NCBI GenBank assembly: GCA_964425575.1
Contig: CAYRMN010000026.1
Location: forward strand, 1 to 17,307
DNA from: CAYRMN01 sp964425575
GTDB taxonomy: Bacteria; Patescibacteriota; Patescibacteriia; 2-12-FULL-60-25
DNA: 17,307 bases
Reading direction: 5' to 3'
This document shows, piece by piece, positions 1 to 5,183 of this stretch; the first letter of the stretch is position 1; each line of letters begins with the position of its first letter. The notes under the pieces were generated by a model. It saw nothing but the letters and a program-made list of their open reading frames with translations. It was not told where the DNA came from and searched no databases. The position numbers and the translations under genes were made by a program.

Positions 1-11
1 TGCTTCCTTAT

Positions 12-49
12 AGATCCTTCAACTTCGCATACGCTTCGTTCAGGACGAC
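12..49 (-). repeat. Dispersed repeat copy, GTCGTCCTGA...GAAGGATCT family
   Basis: Read on the minus strand this begins GTCGTCCTGAACGAAGCG and ends GAAGGATCT. It matches the two copies near 12.75-12.88 kb at both ends. This type of intergenic repeat (GTC-TCCTGAGCGAAGCGAAGGATCT) is known to be scattered in many bacterial genomes. It lies in the non-coding DNA upstream of yggU. No function is evident. Confidence 0.6.
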
Positions 50-76
50 GAAGCACATAAAATCCGTCTAAAATAT

Positions 77-349
77 ATGACCCGCTTCACTGTTCGGATT
101 ATTCCAAATGCTTCAAGCAACGAAGTGGTAGGATTTGAGAATGGGGCGTGGAAGATTCGACTGATGGTACCTCCCATTGAGGGAAAAGCAAATAAAGCTC
201 TGATTGAGTTTTTAGCGGATAAACTTGACCTCGCGCCAAGTGAAATAGACATCGTAAAAGGACTGTCATCAAAAATGAAGAGCATTAAGGTGCCAATGCA
301 TGAGGAGGATATAAAGATGCAGCTAGACGGCGGAACCATGTCGTCCTAA
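77..349 (+). CDS. yggU: DUF167/YggU family protein
   Basis: This is a 90-residue protein of the small alpha/beta DUF167 (UPF0235, YggU) family. The family hallmarks are visible: an N-terminal VRIIPNASSNEV strand, the loop PPIEGKANKALIEFLA at about residues 32-47, and a C-terminal GLSSKMKSIKV strand. Length and layout fit the family (about 75-100 residues). The molecular role of the family is not settled. The ATG at 77 has no clear Shine-Dalgarno upstream, and an AT-rich TAAAAT lies just before it. The gene converges on yidD, with only 21 bases between the two stop codons. The family assignment is strong, the function unknown. Confidence 0.85.
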   Translation: MTRFTVRIIPNASSNEVVGFENGAWKIRLMVPPIEGKANKALIEFLADKLDLAPSEIDIVKGLSSKMKSIKVPMHEEDIKMQLDGGTMSS

Positions 350-373
350 ACGGAGGCGACAGCTAACCGTTTA
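347..373. terminator. Small inverted repeat spanning both convergent stop codons
   Basis: TAAACGG (347-353) and CCGTTTA (367-373) are perfect inverted repeats around a 13-base loop. The first three bases of each arm are the stop codons of yggU and yidD. This could be a weak two-way terminator. There is no long T tract, so the functional claim is modest. Confidence 0.35.
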
Positions 374-604
374 TGGCACGGGATCAAATCCTCCTGGTTT
401 CCAAGGAACGCAGCGCAAAATACGTTTTGCGGTTAGCCAACTGCCACGAAAGACACCGTACTTGCCAATCGCCTGGTACCCAAATTCAGAGCAGGTGGGC
501 GAATATCCGCAGACACGCCAGGGCCAAATACGGGATAGTGGACCGTGATCAAGCGAGAGAGTGTGCTGGTAGATACGAATAAGCAGCTGAAAAAAACGAT
601 GCAT
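371..604 (-). CDS. yidD: Membrane protein insertion efficiency factor YidD
   Basis: This 77-residue protein belongs to the YidD (DUF37) family of small membrane-associated proteins that help YidC-dependent insertion of inner-membrane proteins. The signature is clear: GYSPTCSEFGYQAI at about 33-46, then KYGVFRG, RILRCVPW and the terminal GGFDPVP. The conserved cysteines are present. The ATG at 604 lies 2 bases after the rnpA stop, so the two are translationally coupled in a rpmH-rnpA-yidD group. In many bacteria yidC follows next. Here yidD is instead met by the convergent yggU, so yidC must lie elsewhere. Confidence 0.93.
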   Translation of the reverse strand: MHRFFQLLIRIYQHTLSLDHGPLSRIWPWRVCGYSPTCSEFGYQAIGKYGVFRGSWLTAKRILRCVPWKPGGFDPVP

Positions 605-606
605 AC

Positions 607-1026
607 CTACTTTTTCTGTACAGGACGAGAGGCGCGTCTTTTTTCTTGCTGTTTTTTCGCAGAGGGTGACAATTTTGGTGGTTTGGTGAGTGCTTCCGGA
701 ACTTTTTCAAATAAACGTCGTACTTCAGCCACAAGTCCCGTATAAGGAACGTCGGCAATTTCTGGTTTCAGAATAAACAAAAGATGGGTTTTTTGAGGAG
801 CGGCGGTCAAAAGCTCACGTAGAACAGCGCGCATGCGGCGCTTTACTCGATTACGATCTACCGCCTTCTTCATGACCTTTGTGGAAGTAATAAAGGCAAT
901 TTTTGGGCTCCCCTCTTTAATCGATCGAACGCGCAACGTTGCATACGGACCAAAAACGGATCTGCCTTGCGTTGCCAAACGATCAAAATCGCGTTTTCGC
1001 GTTAAGCGATCCTCCTTTTTTAGCAT
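607..1026 (-). CDS. rnpA: Ribonuclease P protein component
   Basis: This 139-residue protein is the basic subunit of RNase P, which helps the catalytic RNA cut the 5' leader from pre-tRNAs. The N-terminal block LKKEDRLTRKRDFDRLATQG and the RNR motif at about 58-64 (RNRVKRR) are diagnostic. The last 20 or so residues form a lysine/arginine-rich tail. I chose the ATG at 1026 because conserved homology begins there. An upstream TTG at 1047 would add only seven poorly fitting residues and lies inside the terminator hairpin. The gene lies after rpmH and 2 bases before yidD. Confidence 0.95.
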   Translation of the reverse strand: MLKKEDRLTRKRDFDRLATQGRSVFGPYATLRVRSIKEGSPKIAFITSTKVMKKAVDRNRVKRRMRAVLRELLTAAPQKTHLLFILKPEIADVPYTGLVAEVRRLFEKVPEALTKPPKLSPSAKKQQEKRRASRPVQKK

Positions 1027-1045
1027 AAAATTTGCTATATTTAGC

Positions 1046-1075
1046 AAAAAATCCGCCGATTGCTCGACGGATTTT
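1046..1075 (-). terminator. Terminator or attenuator between rpmH and rnpA
   Basis: On the minus strand, AAAATCCGTCG, a six-base loop AGCAAT and CGGCGGATTTT form an 11-bp stem with one G-U pair. The stem runs into six Ts. It starts 3 bases after the rpmH stop and 20 bases before the rnpA ATG. It has full Rho-independent form, so some rpmH transcripts should stop here and rnpA would receive readthrough only. Confidence 0.75.
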
Positions 1076-1078
1076 AGG

Positions 1079-1228
1079 CTAACGGGCTTTGGTCACCGTT
1101 AGAGTCTTGCGGCCTTTTGCTCGTCGACGAGACAACACGGCGCGTCCATTTTTCGTGCTCATACGAGAGCGAAAACCATGGACCTTGGCGCGATGCCGTT
1201 TTTTTGGCTGATAGGTTCGTTTAGTCAT
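1079..1228 (-). CDS. rpmH: 50S ribosomal protein L34
   Basis: This is a 49-residue, strongly basic protein. It begins MTKRTYQPKKRHRAKVHGFR and continues RMSTKNGRAVLSRRRAKGRK, the classic L34 sequence. Usual length is 44-46 residues, so the C-terminal tail (TLTVTKAR) is slightly extended. The ATG at 1228 has no minus-strand Shine-Dalgarno sequence. rpmH-rnpA next to dnaA is the ancestral bacterial order. A promoter lies upstream at 1259-1287. Confidence 0.97.
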   Translation of the reverse strand: MTKRTYQPKKRHRAKVHGFRSRMSTKNGRAVLSRRRAKGRKTLTVTKAR

Positions 1229-1258
1229 GGAGGTGAATCAGGAACTGTTATGAGCACA

Positions 1259-1287
1259 AGTATGTCTAAAATGAGGATTTTTGTCTA
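1259..1287 (-). promoter_or_regulatory. Predicted sigma-70-type promoter for rpmH
   Basis: The minus strand reads TAGACA (-35, 1287-1282), a 17-base spacer and CATACT (-10, 1264-1259). The distance to the rpmH start is about 30 bases. The -35 has one mismatch and the -10 two. The position and spacing fit well. Confidence 0.5.
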
Positions 1288-1310
1288 GTGCTGCGATAAT
1301 CGTAGCGATT

Positions 1311-1332
1311 GTAGGGGCGTGTGGCACACGCC
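1311..1332. repeat. GTAGGGGCG hairpin repeat, copy 1
   Basis: GTAGGGGCG leads into a perfect 7-bp stem, GGCGTGT (1316-1322) and ACACGCC (1326-1332), with a 3-base loop. The same GTAGGGRCG lead-in with an inverted repeat occurs at 4251-4275 and 8841-8865. This type of small intergenic hairpin repeat is common in bacterial genomes. It lies between the rpmH and dnaA promoters. Confidence 0.55.
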
Positions 1333-1364
1333 TTAAGCTAAAAAACTGTTGATATGTTAGAATT

Positions 1365-1384
1365 ATATCCACCTTCTATCCACA
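1365..1384 (+). promoter_or_regulatory. Two DnaA-box-like sites upstream of dnaA
   Basis: CTATCCACA at 1376-1384 differs from the consensus TTATCCACA at one base. ATATCCACC at 1365-1373 differs at two. They lie just upstream of the -35 TTGACA at 1388. DnaA commonly represses its own promoter through such boxes, so autoregulation is likely but inferred. Confidence 0.55.
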
Positions 1385-1387
1385 GGT

Positions 1388-1416
1388 TTGACATTCAACC
1401 ACGCGGCTGTTGATAT
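1388..1416 (+). promoter_or_regulatory. Possible dnaA promoter
   Basis: A perfect -35 TTGACA lies at 1388-1393. A 17-base spacer leads to TGATAT at 1411-1416, which is a weak -10. The surrounding DNA is AT-rich. The expected transcript would start roughly 30 bases before the dnaA ATG. The -35 is convincing, the -10 less so. Confidence 0.4.
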
Positions 1417-1454
1417 TTATATATTCTTCACTCATTCGCACCTCATTGATCTCT

Positions 1455-2855
1455 ATGGATTATTCAGAAACCTGGCAAGCCGCTCTCGGGGAGCTGGAGC
1501 TCACCCTCTCGAAAGCGAATTTTACGACCTGGTTCAAAAATACCTTTATCTCCTCCATGGAAGATGGAAAAGTCGTGGTCTGCGTTCCAAATACCTTCAC
1601 CAAGGCCTGGCTGGAGAAAAAATATCATGACTCGGTGCTCAAGGCTCTACGAAACATCACATCAAGTGGCGTGCGCGAAATTGTTTATAAAGTAGAGGTA
1701 CGCAATACCACTCCGCTGGCGAGCCTCATCAACGAAGCCTCTGTACCAGTTGACGCTTCAACGTCCTACACCCCCAGCTACGATGAAACGACCTTACAAA
1801 TCACATCCACCCAAAATGATACTGGTCTAAACCCCCGTTACATATTTGATAGCTTTATCGTCGGTAAAACGAACGAGTTGGCACACGCAGCCTCCATGGC
1901 GGTAGCAGCTAAACCAGGCGACGCCTATAATCCCCTATTTATCTACGGCGGTTCTGGTTTAGGAAAGACGCACCTTCTCCACGCTATTGGCCAGCACATC
2001 CATTCCATCAACCCCAATTCAAAAATTTTATACGTGACCTGTGAGCGTTTTATTAATGAGTTTATTCAAGCAGTACGCGGCGGCCGGGGAAAAGAGTTCA
2101 AAGACATGTATCGTACCGTCGATCTTCTCCTTGTCGATGATATCCAATTCATTACAGGCAAAGAAGGCACACAGGAAGAATTTTTCCACACGTTCAACGC
2201 TCTGCATCAATCAAACAAACAAATTGTTATCACCTCTGACCGTCCCCCAAAAGACATTCAGGCGCTCGAAGCTCGACTTCTCTCTCGCTTTGAGTGGGGC
2301 ATGATGGCCGATATCTCCAGTCCTGACTTTGAAACCCGCGTCGCTATTCTAGACGCAAAGGTGAAAGAGAAAAAACTCGTTCTTGGACTCGAAATTCTGC
2401 GCTACATCGCCGGCACCGTTCAATCCAACGTGCGCGAACTAGAAGGAGCGCTCAATAAGCTCCTGGCATATCATCAATTTAAAAATACCGCTCCCACCCT
2501 TGAATCCGTTCAGTCTCTCCTTCAAAGTTACGTTCCAACCATTCCAAAACGGACCATTACTCCACGCCGCTTGATGGAGATCGTAACTGGGTACTACGAC
2601 ATTAGTATGGAAGAATTGCTCAGCAAGAGCCGCGAACAACGCCTCGCCTTTCCGCGCCAAATCGTCATGTACCTCCTCCGCCAAGAAGCGAAGTGTTCTT
2701 TTCCAGCCATCGGTGGTCACATTGGCGGACGCGATCACACCACCGCCATGCATGCGTGCACCAAGATCGGTGAGTTGCTTCAGTCAGATGAGCAGTTGAA
2801 ACGAGATCTTTCGCTTCTGCGTGAAAAACTCTACAGCGCAGAGCGTTCTGGATAA
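1455..2855 (+). CDS. dnaA: Chromosomal replication initiator protein DnaA
   Basis: This is a 466-residue AAA+ ATPase that binds DnaA boxes and melts oriC. The N-terminal domain I (about 1-90) starts MDYSETWQAALGELE. A variable linker follows. The AAA+ core contains NPRYIFDSFIVG, Walker A GGSGLGKTH at about 165-173, Walker B LLLVDD at 224-229, sensor 1 and the arginine-finger stretch ARLLSRFEWG. Sensor 2 is VRELEGALNKL. The C-terminal DNA-binding domain IV has the signature GGRDHTT at about 424-430. I chose the ATG at 1455 because a TTG start at 1410 would add 15 residues without family similarity. No Shine-Dalgarno sequence is visible. dnaN follows after the putative origin. Confidence 0.97.
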   Translation: MDYSETWQAALGELELTLSKANFTTWFKNTFISSMEDGKVVVCVPNTFTKAWLEKKYHDSVLKALRNITSSGVREIVYKVEVRNTTPLASLINEASVPVDASTSYTPSYDETTLQITSTQNDTGLNPRYIFDSFIVGKTNELAHAASMAVAAKPGDAYNPLFIYGGSGLGKTHLLHAIGQHIHSINPNSKILYVTCERFINEFIQAVRGGRGKEFKDMYRTVDLLLVDDIQFITGKEGTQEEFFHTFNALHQSNKQIVITSDRPPKDIQALEARLLSRFEWGMMADISSPDFETRVAILDAKVKEKKLVLGLEILRYIAGTVQSNVRELEGALNKLLAYHQFKNTAPTLESVQSLLQSYVPTIPKRTITPRRLMEIVTGYYDISMEELLSKSREQRLAFPRQIVMYLLRQEAKCSFPAIGGHIGGRDHTTAMHACTKIGELLQSDEQLKRDLSLLREKLYSAERSG

Positions 2856-3050
2856 GTCTTCTAAGGTGGTGGATAACTTCACTCCCCAAGGTGGACAACT
2901 CAACAGCCTCGTTCCCTCTATCCCCAACAACGACGATCCGCTCCCCAGCTCATCCCAGTTTGATGCGGATAAGTATCACACTATTTCGGCTTACTACAGC
3001 AGCTCACGCGCCTTTTCCACACTGTCCACACCCCCTACTACTATTACTAT
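2847..3050 (+). other. oriC: Putative oriC: DnaA boxes, GC-rich clamp and DnaA-trios
   Basis: Near-consensus DnaA boxes, each with one mismatch to TGTGGATAA, lie at 2847-2855 (over the dnaA stop), 2868-2876 and 2964-2972. GGTGGACAA at 2890-2898 is close to the variant box TTGTCCACA in reverse. Two boxes in direct tandem follow: TTTTCCACA (3013-3021) and CTGTCCACA (3022-3030). They abut CCCCC (3031-3035) and then CTA CTA CTA TTA CTA (3035-3049), which on the other strand are five consecutive 3'-GAT/AAT-5' DnaA-trios. An AT-rich run follows up to dnaN. This order, boxes then GC-rich clamp then trios, is that of the basal unwinding element described in Bacillus subtilis. Confidence 0.75.
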
Positions 3051-3095
3051 CTCTTAACCTGATATATCTAATACTAATCCCCTAAAGAAAATGAT

Positions 3096-4232
3096 ATGAA
3101 CTTCGCATGCACTCAGGAAAATCTTCTTCAGGGTCTATCCATGGTTAGCCACACAACCGGAAAAAACGTCAGTCTTCCAGTATTGGGAAATGTGCTTTTA
3201 AAAACGGAGCATGGGAGCTTAAAATTATCCGCGACCAATCTTGAAGTAGCTATTAGCTGTACCGTACGAGGAAAAGTGGAGCGAGAGGGTGAATACAGCG
3301 TGCCTGCTAAGCTCCTTCAGGATTATGTTTCGCTATTACCATCAGGCAAGGTTGAGCTTGAGTTGAAAGAGGAGGGGCTGGAAATCCGTTCTAACGAGCA
3401 GGAGACAATGATGAAGGGCATGCCGGCCAGTGAGTTTCCTCTTCTGCCTAAATTGACCAAGGATGAGGGGTATCGTTTAAGCACACTAGAACTCAAGCGC
3501 GCCTTGAGTCAGGTGGTATTTGCGACCTCAACGTCTGAGTCTCGTCCAGAGCTCACAGGTGTCGCTTGTTTTTTTGGGATGAAAGATGGAAAAGCACAAG
3601 CGACCTTTGTTGCGACAGACTCGTATCGATTAGCTGAGCGCTGCATGGGGATGTCTGCCCCGGTTAGTGCCGAAGGAAAAGTAATTGTGCCGGCGCGCTC
3701 CATGCAAGAAATCGTGCGTATTTTATCTTCCTACAAAGATGATATTGGTAGTTCGGAAGAAGTCCTGTGGAGCTACACGGAGAATCAACTGGTGATCACG
3801 CTGGGAAACGTCGAGCTCGTCACACGCTTAGTTGAGGGATCGTTCCCTCCCTACCAGGAGATCATCCCTAAAATATTTAAAACAGAAGCTGTCTTGACCC
3901 GCACAGAGCTTCAGAAGGCCGTTCGCGCTGCCAGTCTCTTCTCACGCCAAGGGATGTTTGATGTGCACATGACATTTGATCCAGCCACCGGCAACTGCTC
4001 CATTCAATCTGCTGATCAGGGAACGGGTAAAACCAAGACGGTTCTCAAGGGAACGGTCACGGGCGACGCGAATTCTGTCACGTTAAATTATCGCTATTTC
4101 AACGACGGCCTCGCAGCACTTCAAACTGATACGGTGCGTATCGCGTTGATTGATGCTGGTAACCCCGTTCTGGTCCTCCCGGAACCGAAGGGAGAGGAAT
4201 ACCGCTATCTGGTGATGCCCATCAGACAGTAG
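3096..4232 (+). CDS. dnaN: DNA polymerase III beta sliding clamp
   Basis: This 378-residue protein forms the dimeric ring that tethers replicative polymerase to DNA. Three repeated clamp domains of about 120 residues each are recognisable. The N-terminus is MNFACTQENLLQGLSMV, with the conserved LPVLGNVLLKT stretch, and the C-terminus is YRYLVMPIRQ, matching the family ending MPMR/MPIR. Length is normal (about 365-380). The ATG at 3096 has only a weak AAAGAAAA upstream. It lies directly downstream of the putative oriC and ends before a GC-rich terminator at 4254. Confidence 0.97.
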   Translation: MNFACTQENLLQGLSMVSHTTGKNVSLPVLGNVLLKTEHGSLKLSATNLEVAISCTVRGKVEREGEYSVPAKLLQDYVSLLPSGKVELELKEEGLEIRSNEQETMMKGMPASEFPLLPKLTKDEGYRLSTLELKRALSQVVFATSTSESRPELTGVACFFGMKDGKAQATFVATDSYRLAERCMGMSAPVSAEGKVIVPARSMQEIVRILSSYKDDIGSSEEVLWSYTENQLVITLGNVELVTRLVEGSFPPYQEIIPKIFKTEAVLTRTELQKAVRAASLFSRQGMFDVHMTFDPATGNCSIQSADQGTGKTKTVLKGTVTGDANSVTLNYRYFNDGLAALQTDTVRIALIDAGNPVLVLPEPKGEEYRYLVMPIRQ

Positions 4233-4250
4233 ATTGATAGAGAATCGATG

Positions 4251-4279
4251 TAGGGGCGACGCCGTTGGCGCGCCCTTTT
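4251..4279 (+). terminator. dnaN terminator; GTAGGGGCG repeat copy 2
   Basis: GGGCG, a bulged A, CGCC, loop GTT, GGCG and CGCCC (4254-4275) form a stem followed by TTTTC. It lies 20 bases past the dnaN stop, in the right orientation for terminating dnaN. Its lead-in TGTAGGGGCG is shared with the hairpin at 1311, so a dispersed repeat may have been recruited as the terminator. Confidence 0.65.
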
Positions 4280-4284
4280 CGTAT

Positions 4285-4318
4285 ATAAAAGACAAGACCC
4301 GCATTGAGAGCCTGCGGG
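4285..4318 (-). terminator. Probable terminator of the HTH gene
   Basis: On the minus strand CCCGCA (4318-4313), a nine-base loop and TGCGGG (4303-4298) form a stem followed by the T-rich stretch TCTTGTCTTTTATA. It is about 45 bases past the stop of the HTH gene. Confidence 0.5.
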
Positions 4319-4361
4319 CGGGGCTGGATAGGTGGTTGTGGGGATGGGATGAGGCTGAGCG

Positions 4362-4766
4362 TCAGGTGCAGCGGCGTCGAACGCTCTGCGCTGCTCTCTC
4401 GATCGCGGGGTAGCCCTCGTCGGTCAGGAGCGCGTTGAGCCGGTTGCCCGACCTAGGATTGCCCTTCAAGGGCTCCAGGAGCCAGCGAACGATGTTCTCG
4501 GTCGAGAGAGACCGCTCCCGCAAGATCCGGACGATGGCTTGGATGGACGAGAACACCCCGCCTCCTCGCTGATTGAACTGCCAGGGGAAGAGCACGTAGG
4601 CTCCCGAGAGCTTGACGGCCAGCAGCTCGCCCCGTTTGATCATCTTCACCACGGTCCGCGCGGTGCAGCACAGGCGCTCCGCGGCTTGAGCCGTACTCCA
4701 GGGCTCGCCGCCCACGAACAGGAGCTGAGCCAGAGTGGAAGCGGTATTCTTTCTACGCTTGGTCAT
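4362..4766 (-). CDS. Excisionase-type HTH protein with an antitoxin-like C-terminal domain
   Basis: This is a 134-residue putative DNA-binding protein. Residues 21-62 form an excisionase/MerR-type winged HTH: EPWSTAQAAERLCCTARTVV, then KMIKRGELLAVKLSGAYVLFP in outline. Residues 88-130 (NIVRWLLEPLKGNPRSGN, LLTDEGYPAIERA) resemble the toxin-binding domain of Xre/MbcA/ParS antitoxins (DUF2384), which pair with RES-domain toxins. No RES toxin or other partner is adjacent. The ATG at 4766 has a strong GGGAGG Shine-Dalgarno 6 bases upstream, unlike its neighbours. The gene is visibly richer in GC than the flanking DNA. Both features suggest acquisition by transfer. The HTH call is firm, the antitoxin resemblance is by eye only, and the function is unknown. 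Confidence 0.7.
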   Translation of the reverse strand: MTKRRKNTASTLAQLLFVGGEPWSTAQAAERLCCTARTVVKMIKRGELLAVKLSGAYVLFPWQFNQRGGGVFSSIQAIVRILRERSLSTENIVRWLLEPLKGNPRSGNRLNALLTDEGYPAIERAAQSVRRRCT

Positions 4767-4863
4767 GTGACCTCCCTATGCTTGATGAAAGTTGAAAACA
4801 ACACGGCGCAGCTCTTTCTTAGCAGATATTACTAAAACGATCAACCCAGCTCATAAACGACGA

Positions 4864-4886
4864 AACCCACCGAGGAGGGGTGGGTT
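4864..4886 (-). terminator. Putative terminator after the penicillin-binding protein/ASCH unit
   Basis: AACCCACC (4864-4871) and GGTGGGTT (4879-4886) form a perfect 8-bp stem with a 7-base loop. On the minus strand it is followed by TTTCGTCGTTTA, a weak T tract. It lies 33 bases past the ASCH ORF stop. Confidence 0.5.
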
Positions 4887-4919
4887 AGGGGCTGGGAATC
4901 GCAGACTGAATGATCACGC

Positions 4920-5180
4920 TTAGCGTACTCGCTGGAGTTGGAGAACCACGACCCCACAGCGACGCACCTGATCGCGGGTATAGATTCGTTGTAAGCCCGT
5001 CAGAATATCTTCGCTGGTTATCCCTGGAGTGATTTTTTCGGCGAGCTCTGCTTTGAGCATGGCTTCGAAGTCGGGGTAGGTTCTGATATCGAGAATGCGT
5101 ACACGACAGGGCTCGCCCCCGCACATCATCTCGATTGTATCGCCCCGCACGATGCTCTTGATGTCTGGATATCCCAGCAA
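4920..5180 (-). CDS. ASCH-domain protein, apparently lacking the N-terminal part
   Basis: The 86 residues match the second two-thirds of an ASCH (ASC-1 homology) domain: RGDTIEM, CRVRILDIRTYPDFEAML, TSEDILTGLQRIYT and the final GVVVLQLQRV. ASCH domains form a PUA-like barrel thought to bind RNA or nucleosides. The usual first strand and the GxKTxExR segment (about 25 residues) are absent. The frame opens directly after the stop of the upstream penicillin-binding protein (TAG GGA TTG) and is in the same frame, so the only start near the beginning is TTG at 5180. The other two frames upstream do not encode the missing part. It may be a truncated remnant or a short coupled gene. Confidence 0.55.
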   Translation of the reverse strand: MLGYPDIKSIVRGDTIEMMCGGEPCRVRILDIRTYPDFEAMLKAELAEKITPGITSEDILTGLQRIYTRDQVRRCGVVVLQLQRVR

Positions 5181-5183
5181 TCC

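Noticed and set aside
2439..2753. Minus-strand ORFs across dnaA and other core genes
   Set aside because: They lie wholly opposite strongly conserved genes and have no recognisable domains.
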